This document shows positions 9,436-17,901 of a DNA stretch of 64,000 nt, piece after piece. How positions within the stretch are numbered: the first letter of the stretch is position 1; each line of letters begins with the position of its first letter. The notes below the pieces were generated by a model. That model was not told the DNA's origin, did not search any database, and saw only the letters and a list, made by a program, of their open reading frames with translations. This DNA is from JBFHIJ01 sp963678775 (lineage in GTDB: Bacteria > Bacteroidota > Ignavibacteria > Kapaibacteriales > UBA2268). The position numbers and the translations under genes are program-made. The stretch is taken from the NCBI GenBank assembly GCA_963678775.2, contig CAXXGR010000007.1, forward strand, positions 558,001-622,000. The letters run 5' to 3'.

Positions 9436-10179
9436 ATGACAAGAATTCTTGCCGTAATTACTTTCCTTGTAATTTCTTATTCTAATCTTATAGCTGTTGA
9501 AGTAAACTCTTCTGTTGATTTCGTAAGTGCTTATAACTGGCGAGCAATGGATGTTGGAGATTCTCCTGCTATTCAACCCAAATTTAATCTTAAAGCGTAT
9601 GACTTTGAATTTGAGTTTTGGGGATCTCAGGCATTTTCTGCAGGGTACGATTATAATGACCAAATTGTAAAATTTAACGAGGTTGACTTAGTACTTAAAT
9701 ATAATCTAAAAACTGATTTTGGTACTTTTTCCCCATTTTTGACAGACTTCTTTTACCCATGTGAGGGAAGAGCTTACTTTGATTTTAAAGGTACGCAAAT
9801 TGACGCAAATGATAGTATTTTGAGTCGTGGCGGTCACTGGTATAATATTTCTTTGCAGTATAAAGGTCCGGAACAATTTCCAATAGAATTTCTATTTGAT
9901 CATTGCTTTCATAATGATCCGGATAAATCTATATATTTTGAACTGTCTTATCCATTTAATATAGACGGACACAAATTTAAACTACATAGCGGCATGACTA
10001 ATGGTAAAACAAGAACCTATGATGTGAATGACAATAAGTGGGTATTTGTTAATATTGGTATCTCTTTAGAGAAAGATATTGCACTAAGTGATAGTTTTAG
10101 TTTGCCAATAGGTACAGCCCTTTACCTGCAACCGGAAAAAGAGCAACTTTTCTTTGTATTTAAGATTAGTTTGAAATAA
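9436..10179 (+). CDS. Outer-membrane beta-barrel protein
   Basis: A 247-residue exported protein. The signal peptide MTRILAVITFLVISYSNLIA is followed by alternating amphipathic strands through the whole chain (FVSAYNWRAMD, FEFEFWGSQAFSAGY, VDLVLKYNLKTDFGTFSPFLTDFFYP), ending in FFVFKISLK with a terminal aromatic/hydrophobic strand. The opening VDFVSAYNWRAMDVGDSPAIQP resembles the TIGR02001-type barrel proteins whose first strand carries a Y-x-W-R/G element followed by a P-A-x-Q-P turn. Function is unknown; these barrels are often small porin-like proteins. It begins after a 260-bp gap with no gene, in which I saw nothing else, and is followed by another exported protein. Confidence 0.7.
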   Translation: MTRILAVITFLVISYSNLIAVEVNSSVDFVSAYNWRAMDVGDSPAIQPKFNLKAYDFEFEFWGSQAFSAGYDYNDQIVKFNEVDLVLKYNLKTDFGTFSPFLTDFFYPCEGRAYFDFKGTQIDANDSILSRGGHWYNISLQYKGPEQFPIEFLFDHCFHNDPDKSIYFELSYPFNIDGHKFKLHSGMTNGKTRTYDVNDNKWVFVNIGISLEKDIALSDSFSLPIGTALYLQPEKEQLFFVFKISLK

Positions 10180-10250
10180 ATAAATATTATGAATAACAAA
10201 TTTATTAAGTTGCTACTAATATACATATACACACTATAAAAAGGTTCGAT

Positions 10251-10889
10251 ATGAAAACCGCTATTAAAATCTCAATGTTATTCTTGGTAGTTGCTATTGT
10301 TTTTGCAGGTACTACTAAATTTAAGAAGTATAAATTCAAATCTGCGATAGTAGAGTACAAGCTCTCAGGAATGCAAAAAGGTACAAAAACGAAATACATT
10401 TCAGATTATGGATACCAAGAAGCAGATTATTCTAAAGCTACCATGAGCATTATGGGAATGAGCCAAGATATAAATCAAGTTGTTATCCAAGATGGTTTTG
10501 ATGTAATTACAGCTGACTTGAAAGAAAAAACAGGTTCTAAATCTAAAAACGAATTACTAAAAATGATGGTTGAAGAGAAAAAGGATATAGGAGAATTTGG
10601 TCGCGAGATGTTAAAACAGATGGGTGGCAAAAAGTTAGATGAAACTGGAACAGTTCTTGGTAAAACTTGTGAAATATGGTCTGTACAAAATGGAATGGCT
10701 AAAATATGGGTTTGGGGAAATTTATCTCTAAAATCTGAAGTGAAGGCTATGGGTATGACTATGACAGAAGAAGCTATCAGCATAAAAACTGACGTCTCAA
10801 TTCCGGCTTCTAAGTTTGATGCACCTAAAGGTATCAAATATATTAATCCTGAAGACATGCCTCAAGGAATGGGCGGTATGGGCTTCTAA
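10251..10889 (+). CDS. Exported hypothetical protein, DUF4412-like
   Basis: A 212-residue protein with an N-terminal signal (MKTAIKISMLFLVVAIVFAG). The mature part has a beta-rich pattern reminiscent of LolA/DUF4412-like lipid or metal carrier folds: KSAIVEYKLSGMQKGTKTKY, ISDYGYQEADYS, then ETGTVLGKTCEIWSVQNGMAKIWVWGNLSLKSEV. It ends in a methionine/glycine-rich tail (EDMPQGMGGMGF). A single cysteine follows LGKT. The LGKTCEIW...KIWVWGNLSLK segment is a recurrent pattern in exported Bacteroidota proteins of unknown role. A strong terminator follows at 10921. The family assignment is by resemblance only. Confidence 0.6.
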   Translation: MKTAIKISMLFLVVAIVFAGTTKFKKYKFKSAIVEYKLSGMQKGTKTKYISDYGYQEADYSKATMSIMGMSQDINQVVIQDGFDVITADLKEKTGSKSKNELLKMMVEEKKDIGEFGREMLKQMGGKKLDETGTVLGKTCEIWSVQNGMAKIWVWGNLSLKSEVKAMGMTMTEEAISIKTDVSIPASKFDAPKGIKYINPEDMPQGMGGMGF

Positions 10890-10920
10890 TAGCATATTAT
10901 ATATATATATATAACAACAA

Positions 10921-10956
10921 GCCACAGCTATATTTATATAGCCTGTGGTTTTTTTT
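10921..10956 (+). terminator. Rho-independent terminator
   Basis: GCCACAGCTATAT pairs with ATATAGCCTGTGGT across a short loop, with one bulged base, followed by a run of eight T. It closes the transcript of the 212-aa exported protein. Confidence 0.85.
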
Positions 10957-11033
10957 GCAATCTTTTAAAATAATTACTTGTAAAGTATAAAAAATATAGA
11001 TAAATTTAATATAAAATACTTTAGGAGTACAAT

Positions 11034-11543
11034 ATGAAATATGATTGGAAATATAATTCAAAAACCAGAACAGTGGATATAGCAAATAGTATTAATACTA
11101 CTATAAAGCTGCATTTATCCAATCGTTATAGAAGCATATTAGAAACAGAGTCTAATAGTTATTTCTTTAAGTCTGATGGTTTGCTTAGTAGAAGTCTAAC
11201 ATTAAGTACTGATAGTGGTATTAGTATCGCTGATGTAAGATTTAATAGGCTGCTCAGCCGAGCTGAAATATGGTATAAAGATTCAAATTATACTTTAAAT
11301 ATAGAAGGAACATTATTCTGCAAAAAATGGTCTATCTCATCCGGTAAACATGCAATTATTAAAGGTAGGCGAGATGGTAACAAGTTCGGTGAAATCGAGT
11401 CACAGCAAGATGATCAAATACTTGCTACTATTGGTTTACATTCTTACCTGCATTATTGCGAGAGTATACTTATGCTGTCTAGTGTTACCGGCTTTGCAAT
11501 AGTAGCTTCAGTTGTTAGTGTTCTGTTAATTAGTATATTATAA
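11034..11543 (+). CDS. Hypothetical protein with C-terminal membrane anchor
   Basis: A 169-residue protein without a signal peptide. Residues 1-140 are beta-rich (TVDIANSINTTIKLHL, ISIADVRFNRLLSRAEIWY, YTLNIEGTLFCKKWSI, HAIIKGRRDGNKFGEIE). Residues about 145-169 form one hydrophobic segment (LMLSSVTGFAIVASVVSVLL). The alternation of short strands with K-W-x-I/S and G-E-I-E turns is reminiscent of tubby-like/LURP barrels, but that is a weak impression. It would be tail-anchored with its bulk in the cytoplasm. It lies between two terminators and so forms its own transcript. No functional prediction is offered. Confidence 0.6.
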   Translation: MKYDWKYNSKTRTVDIANSINTTIKLHLSNRYRSILETESNSYFFKSDGLLSRSLTLSTDSGISIADVRFNRLLSRAEIWYKDSNYTLNIEGTLFCKKWSISSGKHAIIKGRRDGNKFGEIESQQDDQILATIGLHSYLHYCESILMLSSVTGFAIVASVVSVLLISIL

Positions 11544-11546
11544 AAA

Positions 11547-11565
11547 AGGAGCTTACTCAGCTCCT
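11547..11565. terminator. Bidirectional terminator
   Basis: Perfect 7-bp inverted repeat AGGAGCT / AGCTCCT with a 5-base loop. Six A precede it and CTTTAAAG follows it, so it best ends the minus-strand TlpA gene and can also serve the plus-strand gene that stops at 11543. Confidence 0.7.
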
Positions 11566-11595
11566 CTTTAAAGTAATATTAGTTAGAAAATATAA

Positions 11596-12207
11596 TTACA
11601 TTGCTTTTTCAATTGAAGCTTTGAATGAATTATAATCTCTACCACCAACTATTGTTTCGACTTTTTCGCCTTTTTTATTGAAAATCATTGTAGTCGGTAC
11701 TGCATTAATCTGACCAAAGTGGCTAACAATTTCCATTGCTGTTTTGTCAGTTCTTGAAGCCATAAAGTTAATGTAATTTATGCCTTTGGCATCAGAAAAC
11801 TTTTGCACGTTTGCAACACCCGGGTTTCTCTCTAATGCAAAACCCACAACAACAAAATCCTTATCCTTAAATTCTTTTTGTAATTGAATAATATAAGGAA
11901 TCTCTGCTCTACAAGGAGGGCACCAAGTACCCCAGAAATTAATAAATACGACTTTGTCTTTTATATAATCAGAAAATTTTACAGTTTTGCCATTTTCTTC
12001 CCAAGTAAAATCAGGTAAAACTTGATCTCCGATTGTCGAAGTCTTAATTTGAAAGACAGACTTAGCAGTTGCTGGTGCTTCTGCATTTAAAGTAGCAGAA
12101 GCTACATCTTTAGTTTCCGGATTGGCTTTTTCTGAACCGTTGCTGCAAGCTGTTGAAAATGCAAATGACAAAGCAAATGCAACAATAGCTATCTTTTTAA
12201 AAAACAT
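11596..12207 (-). CDS. TlpA/ResA-like thioredoxin-fold lipoprotein
   Basis: A 203-residue lipoprotein. The signal ends in lipobox FSTAC (acylated Cys near residue 21), followed by a linker to about 65. The thioredoxin domain has the active site FWGTWCPPCRAEIP and the cis-proline region INAVPTTMIFNKKGEKVETIVGG. Such membrane-tethered TlpA/ResA/CcmG proteins reduce disulfides in the periplasm, typically of apocytochrome c CxxCH motifs. It is downstream of ccmF on the same strand (63-bp gap) and probably supplies the thiol-reducing (CcmG) function to the Ccm system. A dedicated assignment as CcmG is inferred from context, as the GxxxxxG CcmG details were not compared. Confidence 0.88.
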   Translation of the reverse strand: MFFKKIAIVAFALSFAFSTACSNGSEKANPETKDVASATLNAEAPATAKSVFQIKTSTIGDQVLPDFTWEENGKTVKFSDYIKDKVVFINFWGTWCPPCRAEIPYIIQLQKEFKDKDFVVVGFALERNPGVANVQKFSDAKGINYINFMASRTDKTAMEIVSHFGQINAVPTTMIFNKKGEKVETIVGGRDYNSFKASIEKAM

Positions 12208-12270
12208 GATTACTCCTAAAATTATATATTGCTTAGTAGCAATATACGTCTTTTATTTTAAAATATTGTT

Positions 12271-14604
12271 TTATAATTTTGCTTCAGAGTCTTTTGACTC
12301 ATTTAATTCAAAATTAGTTTCACGACCTTTAGTATACTTGCCTATTGCGATAAAAAATCCTGCAACTATAGCAATAGTACCAAACCACACAAAATTGATT
12401 AATGGTTTTATTGATGCTTCAAAACTAAAATATTCTACAGGTGGAGGCATTTCTTTGCCGGTCTCTTTCAAAATAAAAGCGACGCTGGATTTACCCATTT
12501 CTTGCATATTTGGTAAAAACTGCACCAAAGATATGTCTGCACCATAATTATCTAATGTTTTCCAATTCGGTTCGCCAACAAATGATTGAGGATCTAGATT
12601 GCTATAAATTGTATCAATAAACGTTTGTGTACTATCTTTGAATTCCAAAATAGCACCAAAAGGTAAAGTACCTGTTCCACTATTGTCGGACATCATAGAT
12701 TGCATATCAAATCCTAAAACGTGCATCAAAAGACCATCGGTCAGAGGAAGTTCGATTTCGTCGTCTTTACCTAAAGATATTATCGGTATATCATACTTGT
12801 AGTCGGCTACATTAGGAGATAAATAGATATCACTTGCAAAGGACTCTAAAATGCCAGGTTCCAAAAATGGTTGTTGTCTTTGGTTAAAGTCACTATAATA
12901 AATAATTGGTTTAGCTAAATCAGCACTGCCATCTTTGGATACTTCAACTAAATATTGATATTTTTCTCTGTCTTTAAATTCTTTTTCTATCTGATTTTTA
13001 CCAACATACTTGAAAGTATATCCATTGAATTCTTTGGATTGTCCTTCTTTTAAAGTCATTTGTTGTGACTGAGAATAACCGCCACTGGCTATGACTCCTA
13101 AAATAAGTAAAGCAAAACCAAAGTGGGATAAATAAGATCCAATTAATCTAGGGTACTTTCTGGCAGTTTTAATCAGATAAAGCAAATTAGTAAACAACGC
13201 AAAGAAAGCTGCAAAACCTAATGCAATATGTTTAAACTCATTATAGCCAAGCATTATAAAAATATTAGTAAATACAGCAGCTAAGAGGATACTGATCCAC
13301 ATTTTTTTGACCAATAATTCGCTTGGTGTTACTTTCCAATTCAAATAAATAGAAAACACCATTACAAGCAGTCCAATGGCAGTCAATGGTAATGAGCCTT
13401 GGTCATATATTGAAATAACTACACCGGTTTTACTTTGACCTAATATTTCTTGGATTATAGGCCAGCTGGTACCAACTAATACAAAGCCTGCAATAGCTAA
13501 TATTACAAGTGAACCTAATGACAACATAAATTCTTTAGAACTTAGTTGAAAATCTAACTTACTTGCCGTCTTATTAATATCAGAAAATCTTCCTAAAAGT
13601 GCAATTAAGCCAATAGTAGCAAAAAACACCAAAAACAGAAGAAGCAATATATAAGTAAGCTGTCCAGGATCTCCAAAAGAGTGAACAGAAGAGTCGCCGA
13701 GGACACCACTACGCGTTAAGAAAGTGGAATACACTACCAAAATGAAACCGGTAATAGCAAGTAAAAAATTAGTTCTTATCAAGCCACCAGTCTTTTTTTG
13801 TACAAGCATAGTATGAACTAACGCTATGGCGGTAAGCAGTGGGATTAACGACGCATTCTCTACAGGATCCCAGCCCCAAAAACCACCCCAGCCGAGAGTT
13901 TCATAAGCCCAAAAACCACCTAACATAATGCCTAATGACAATAAGCCAGTAGCAAAAAGAGTCCACGGCATGGAAATTCTTATCCAATTATTATAATCAC
14001 GTTTAATCAACCCTGCAAAAGCAAAAGCAAAAGGCACTGACATAGCAGAAAAGCCTAAGAATAAAATAGGAGGGTGGATAACATTCCAGTAGTTTTGCAA
14101 AATAGGATTTAGACCATTGCCATTAGCAGGCATAAATCCAACTTCTAAGTTTTGACCCGGAAACGAATCCCAGATATATTCAAAAGGACTTTTGTTTATC
14201 ATTATTAAAAAGATAAAAACAAGAATCAAAGAGTATATACTCATCACAGGAGCTTCATATTTATGTTTTCTGACGTATGGTATCAGTATACTACCAATAA
14301 TGGATAGCATTAGTGCCCATAAGACAAACGAACCTTCCTGACCTGCGTAAAATGTCGTCGCAAGTAGAAACTTGGGAAGCTCAGTAGAAGAATATCTCCA
14401 AATGTAAGTAAAGGAGAAATTATGAGTCATTACGTTATATAGTAAATATGCAGAAGCTACAACCATACCCAATGTCAGTACATGATAAAAAGAGCTTGCT
14501 GTTTTGACCAAATTCTCTTTTTTATATGAGAGGAAGTACATTATAGTCGTTATAATTGATAGTCCCAGAAGACCATGTATCAGTATAGAGCCAAACATAG
14601 GCAA
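12271..14604 (-). CDS. ccmF: Cytochrome c heme lyase subunit CcmF
   Basis: A 777-residue polytopic membrane protein of the heme-handling CcmF/CcmC/CcsA superfamily. The tryptophan-rich WWD signature is seen near residue 240 (LGWGGFWGWDPVENASL), followed by the conserved LTAIALVHTMLVQKK and TFLTRSGVLGDSSVHSF. There are some 14-15 hydrophobic segments. A large periplasmic domain (about 500-740) precedes the last transmembrane helix, which is longer than in the 647-residue E. coli protein. CcmF takes heme from holo-CcmE and ligates it to apocytochrome c with CcmH. It follows ccmE by 15 bp, so the two are co-transcribed. No ccmH was recognised in the window. Confidence 0.95.
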   Translation of the reverse strand: MPMFGSILIHGLLGLSIITTIMYFLSYKKENLVKTASSFYHVLTLGMVVASAYLLYNVMTHNFSFTYIWRYSSTELPKFLLATTFYAGQEGSFVLWALMLSIIGSILIPYVRKHKYEAPVMSIYSLILVFIFLIMINKSPFEYIWDSFPGQNLEVGFMPANGNGLNPILQNYWNVIHPPILFLGFSAMSVPFAFAFAGLIKRDYNNWIRISMPWTLFATGLLSLGIMLGGFWAYETLGWGGFWGWDPVENASLIPLLTAIALVHTMLVQKKTGGLIRTNFLLAITGFILVVYSTFLTRSGVLGDSSVHSFGDPGQLTYILLLLFLVFFATIGLIALLGRFSDINKTASKLDFQLSSKEFMLSLGSLVILAIAGFVLVGTSWPIIQEILGQSKTGVVISIYDQGSLPLTAIGLLVMVFSIYLNWKVTPSELLVKKMWISILLAAVFTNIFIMLGYNEFKHIALGFAAFFALFTNLLYLIKTARKYPRLIGSYLSHFGFALLILGVIASGGYSQSQQMTLKEGQSKEFNGYTFKYVGKNQIEKEFKDREKYQYLVEVSKDGSADLAKPIIYYSDFNQRQQPFLEPGILESFASDIYLSPNVADYKYDIPIISLGKDDEIELPLTDGLLMHVLGFDMQSMMSDNSGTGTLPFGAILEFKDSTQTFIDTIYSNLDPQSFVGEPNWKTLDNYGADISLVQFLPNMQEMGKSSVAFILKETGKEMPPPVEYFSFEASIKPLINFVWFGTIAIVAGFFIAIGKYTKGRETNFELNESKDSEAKL

Positions 14605-14619
14605 TCCTTTCCTTTAATG

Positions 14620-15015
14620 TTAGATGTTGCTGTTTTTCTTGATATCTTCAAATCCTGCTTCATACTTAGAAGGACATTTAGTTAAAATTTCTGAAGCCAT
14701 GAAGATACCTTCTTCGAACTGTCCTTTAATAACTACCATAGGAGCAATGTCAAAATTATTAGGTTTAGCTCCATTGAAAACTACTTTTGATTTATTTGCG
14801 TTATCGTCTTGCATAACAAAAGTAAAAGTATTAGTTTCGGTGTCGTAAGTATAATTCTGTGTTTTATCCCACGATCCGGTAACTTGCACAGTATTACCTG
14901 TTTTTTTTGCATAGTTAAAATCCGTATATTCGATTTTACTGCTATCAAACGCAGAATAAGCAAGAGCTATAAATCCTATTGCTATTATGGCAGTAATGAT
15001 GTATTTAGCTTTCAT
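14620..15015 (-). CDS. ccmE: Cytochrome c-type biogenesis heme chaperone CcmE, cysteine (CxxxY) type
   Basis: A 131-residue periplasmic heme chaperone with an N-terminal membrane anchor (residues 4-22) and an OB-fold core: GNTVQVTGSW, FTFVMQDDNANKSKVVFNGA, FDIAPMVVIKGQFEEGIFMASEIL. After the core, the classical proteobacterial HxxxY, where His binds heme covalently, is replaced by KCPSKYEAG, that is CxxxY. Cysteine-type CcmE is known from archaea and some deltaproteobacteria, the so-called System I*, which usually lack CcmH. The gene starts the ccmE-ccmF-tlpA string. The chain is truncated after the motif, with a short tail of about 17 residues. Confidence 0.92.
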   Translation of the reverse strand: MKAKYIITAIIAIGFIALAYSAFDSSKIEYTDFNYAKKTGNTVQVTGSWDKTQNYTYDTETNTFTFVMQDDNANKSKVVFNGAKPNNFDIAPMVVIKGQFEEGIFMASEILTKCPSKYEAGFEDIKKNSNI

Positions 15016-15129
15016 TTTTTGAACCTTTCATATTGTTTTAGAGTAATATGCTATAATATAATAAAAAAAATTGTAGATTAACAAACAAAATAGTTGAGAC
15101 ACTGGTAAATTTAACACACATACGGATAA

Positions 15130-16446
15130 ATGATGAATAAATTGATTAGAATTTTACTTCTATTATGCTTTATAGCTACAAATAGTCTATGGTCTAAGGA
15201 TGACCCTTGGGAAATATCGATGAATAAAACCTTAGAATCGCTCCAAAAAAGTGATTATTTAGAAGCGTCTAATAATGCTGTAAAAGCTGCAAATTATGCT
15301 GAAAATGAATATGGTGCGATGAGTCTCAGAGCTGGAAGTTCGCATAATATGGCTGGTGTTGCTTTCTTGAATTTAGAAGAATTATCAAATGCTGAAACCC
15401 ATTTTGCTGCCGCTTTAAAAATATTTAGCTATAATAAGAAGGATTCTACAAGAGAGGCTGCTACCGCATTAGATAACTTAGCAAAAGCAAAGACCGGCTT
15501 AGGTAAGTATAAAGAAGCGGAGAAACTGTTTAAGCAATCTATAGGGATTAAAAAAACTATTTTGGGAGAGACAGATTTATCACTAGCAGATACTTATTTT
15601 AATTACTCAATGCTAAATATTGAACTGGGTGAGTCTGAAAAGGCAAAAATGCTTTTGCTTTATTGCTTGAGAATAAGAGGTATGTCTTATGGTGGAGAGC
15701 ATCAATCTCTCATTTTACCTATAGAATATCTATCAAATATTTATCTGAAGCAGGATTCTCTGATTGCTGCTAAGTCATTAATTGAAAAAAACATTGAGAT
15801 AAAAGTAAAAAATTATGGTCAGTACTCCGAATCCACTGTAGATAATTTGCATCAAGTTGCTGATATATATGTTAAACTTGATAGTTTGGATAAATTTGAA
15901 AGCATTATGCTCTCTGTCGCTAAAATCTACAAAGAGAATCATGGTGATAAATATGAACCTATCGCCGTCTTATACAACAATATCGGTGATTTTTACCGGC
16001 AACAAAAGAAGTATGACAAAGCTGAAGAGTATTTTGTCAAATCTGCTACAAAACTTCAATCCATTAGCGATTCGAATGATATAAAAATAGCTACAGTATT
16101 CAATAATTTAGCTGCAATGTACCAAGAAAAGGGTGACTATGCTTCTGCAGAGAGAATATACTTGAAAGTACTGCAGATTAAACAAGCATATCTGGGCAAG
16201 GATGATGTAGAAGTTGCTTACATTATGAACAACTTAGCTACGATTTTGGCAAATACTTATAAATATGATTACTCATTGACTTATATGCAAAAAGCGCTAA
16301 ATATATTTGAGCAAAAAATTGGCAAAAACTCAAAAATGGCTATTAAAACTCTAAAAAATATCGCAGCAGTATATCATCTTGCCGGCAATGAAGAGAAGTA
16401 CAAAGAGTATACTGAAATATTTACGAAAAGAGAAAATCAGAAATAA
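15130..16446 (+). CDS. Exported tetratricopeptide-repeat protein
   Basis: A 438-residue protein with a signal peptide (MMNKLIRILLLLCFIATNSLWS). It is followed by at least eight TPR units of the 42-residue kinesin-light-chain type (for example ATALDNLAKAKTGLGKYKEA, AVLYNNIGDFYRQQKKYDKA, ATVFNNLAAMYQEKGDYASA, AYIMNNLATILANTYKYDYS). TPR arrays mediate protein contacts; no catalytic domain is attached. It lies divergently from ccmE and 28 bp upstream of a thioredoxin-fold lipoprotein gene on the same strand. The two probably form an operon and may act together in the periplasm. That partnership is inference. Confidence 0.85.
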   Translation: MMNKLIRILLLLCFIATNSLWSKDDPWEISMNKTLESLQKSDYLEASNNAVKAANYAENEYGAMSLRAGSSHNMAGVAFLNLEELSNAETHFAAALKIFSYNKKDSTREAATALDNLAKAKTGLGKYKEAEKLFKQSIGIKKTILGETDLSLADTYFNYSMLNIELGESEKAKMLLLYCLRIRGMSYGGEHQSLILPIEYLSNIYLKQDSLIAAKSLIEKNIEIKVKNYGQYSESTVDNLHQVADIYVKLDSLDKFESIMLSVAKIYKENHGDKYEPIAVLYNNIGDFYRQQKKYDKAEEYFVKSATKLQSISDSNDIKIATVFNNLAAMYQEKGDYASAERIYLKVLQIKQAYLGKDDVEVAYIMNNLATILANTYKYDYSLTYMQKALNIFEQKIGKNSKMAIKTLKNIAAVYHLAGNEEKYKEYTEIFTKRENQK

Positions 16447-16474
16447 TATATTTTTATACCTAGTCGAGAAATTT

Positions 16475-17686
16475 ATGAAAAAAATCACCACTTCTTTGTT
16501 GTTAGTTTTAGCATTTGTTGCTTGCTCTGAGCAAGATTCAAACAGACCGGCAAATGTAAAAGAAGTTGTAAAAGAAGCGTTTGCTAAAAGAGCAAATGTA
16601 AAAGCTATCAAAGCTGAACTAATTACAACAGATGGTTTTTCTGAACTAACTGCAAAAAAAGATAACGAAAAGTTATTAGCAGAAATGTCTGACAACGGAA
16701 AAGACTTTAAATTCTTTTCAGATATGGGAGACACCCAAATTTCCTTTGACGGCAGTAAATACGTAGTGGTCAATCATAACGACAAGTGGTTCTATTCCTT
16801 TGAAAATCCGCAGGAATATAGCAGATCTCTGAGCAATCATGCAGAAACTTTGAGAAACTTTTTACCATTTGCCAGCACAGAAGATTTTGCTGTAAATGTT
16901 GATACAAGTGCAGCATACAAAGATTTTAAATGGGAAAATGATACCACACTTAACAATGAAGAAGCATATCATATTTCTAAGAAAAGTAATGATGATAATC
17001 TTGGTTTAGATTTTTATACTGATCAAATTATATCTAAAGCATCCGGTTTTCCACTAATTGTAAATTCTACTGTTCGGAATGGAGAGCATTTAGTTCAAAA
17101 AGAGGAAATGATTGTAAAAAATATTGATATAGTAGCTGATATAGAAGATTCAAAGTTTTCTCTCGAAATTCCTGAAGCTTATAAAACCTATGACCAGTAT
17201 ATTGCAGAATATGAAAAAAGTAAACAAGACGAAAATGACAAAACTACAGAAATTACTCCGGTTGAACTTAAAGAAGGTGATATAGTTCCTAACTGGGATC
17301 TAAAAGATGCTGATGGCAAGCTTGTATCATTAGAAAGTTTACGAGGTAAGCCTGTTATCCTTGACTTTTGGGGTACTTGGTGTGTCTGGTGTGTAGTTGC
17401 AATGCCTAAGATAGAAGCAGTTTATCAAGAAATGGGTGATAAAATACATGTTTATGGGATTAGCTGTAAAGAGCCAGAAGGAGCGGATCCAAAAGCATTT
17501 TTGAAAGAGAAAAAAGCAAGTTACCCTACTTTAGTTAATGGTGATAATGTTGCGAAGCTACTAAATGTTCAAGGTTATCCTACACTATTAGTAATAGATA
17601 AAGATGGCAAACTTCTTTATAAACACTCAGGATATGATAAAGATATGGATAAAACTTTAATTAAAATACTTAATGATAATCTATAA
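16475..17686 (+). CDS. Lipoprotein with DUF2092/LolA-like N-terminal domain and C-terminal TlpA thioredoxin domain
   Basis: The start is set at ATG 16475, giving MKKITTSLLLVLAFVACSEQ, a lipoprotein signal with lipobox AFVAC. An in-frame ATG 96 bases upstream lies inside the TPR gene and would bury the signal. The product has 403 residues. The middle part (25-245) is beta-rich and resembles LolA/DUF2092-type carrier folds (KAELITTDGFSELTAKK, SFDGSKYVVVNHNDKWFYSF, KWENDTTLNNEEAYHIS). The C-terminal part (about 275-403) is a TlpA domain with FWGTWCVWCVVAMP and YPTLLVIDKDGKLLYKHSGY. The dithiol is CVWC rather than CPPC, which may change its redox potential. It likely acts in periplasmic thiol exchange near the Ccm system. 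Confidence 0.82.
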   Translation: MKKITTSLLLVLAFVACSEQDSNRPANVKEVVKEAFAKRANVKAIKAELITTDGFSELTAKKDNEKLLAEMSDNGKDFKFFSDMGDTQISFDGSKYVVVNHNDKWFYSFENPQEYSRSLSNHAETLRNFLPFASTEDFAVNVDTSAAYKDFKWENDTTLNNEEAYHISKKSNDDNLGLDFYTDQIISKASGFPLIVNSTVRNGEHLVQKEEMIVKNIDIVADIEDSKFSLEIPEAYKTYDQYIAEYEKSKQDENDKTTEITPVELKEGDIVPNWDLKDADGKLVSLESLRGKPVILDFWGTWCVWCVVAMPKIEAVYQEMGDKIHVYGISCKEPEGADPKAFLKEKKASYPTLVNGDNVAKLLNVQGYPTLLVIDKDGKLLYKHSGYDKDMDKTLIKILNDNL

Positions 17687-17722
17687 GTTACTAAATCTAA
17701 GAAACTACTGACAAATATATAG

Positions 17723-17760
17723 AAAACCGACTAACTTTAAAATTTAAGTTAGTCGGTTTT
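17723..17760. terminator. Strong bidirectional terminator
   Basis: A perfect 15-bp inverted repeat, AAAACCGACTAACTT (17723-17737) against AAGTTAGTCGGTTTT (17746-17760), with an 8-base loop. It separates the convergent thioredoxin lipoprotein gene and ccmD and has A/T ends suited to both directions. Confidence 0.88.
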
Positions 17761-17766
17761 GATTAT

Positions 17767-17901
17767 CTACTCTTCGCTAAGGTCTTCCAGCTTTCTGACC
17801 TTCTTATCTAAAGACATCATGTAAGTCACAATGCCTGTCCATATTATTAAAGTGATACCAAGTACCACAAAGATTGAGTTATCATGTAGGAAGTCGAGCA
17901 T
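17767..17901 (-). CDS. ccmD: CcmD-like small membrane protein (44 aa)
   Basis: A short frame on the minus strand: MLDFLHDNSIFVVLGITL, then IIWTGIVTYMMSLDKKVRKL and EDLSEE, then TAG. It has one hydrophobic helix (residues 10-29), followed by the LDKKVRKLE element typical of CcmD-family proteins (short cytoplasmic tail with L-x-R/K-K-x-x-x-L-E). The ATG directly abuts the ccmC stop codon, and GGAG lies 8 bases before it, inside the end of ccmC, so the two are translationally coupled. In System I, CcmD stabilises the CcmAB-CcmC-CcmE complex and helps release holo-CcmE. Length, helix position and location after ccmC all agree. Confidence 0.88.
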   Translation of the reverse strand: MLDFLHDNSIFVVLGITLIIWTGIVTYMMSLDKKVRKLEDLSEE

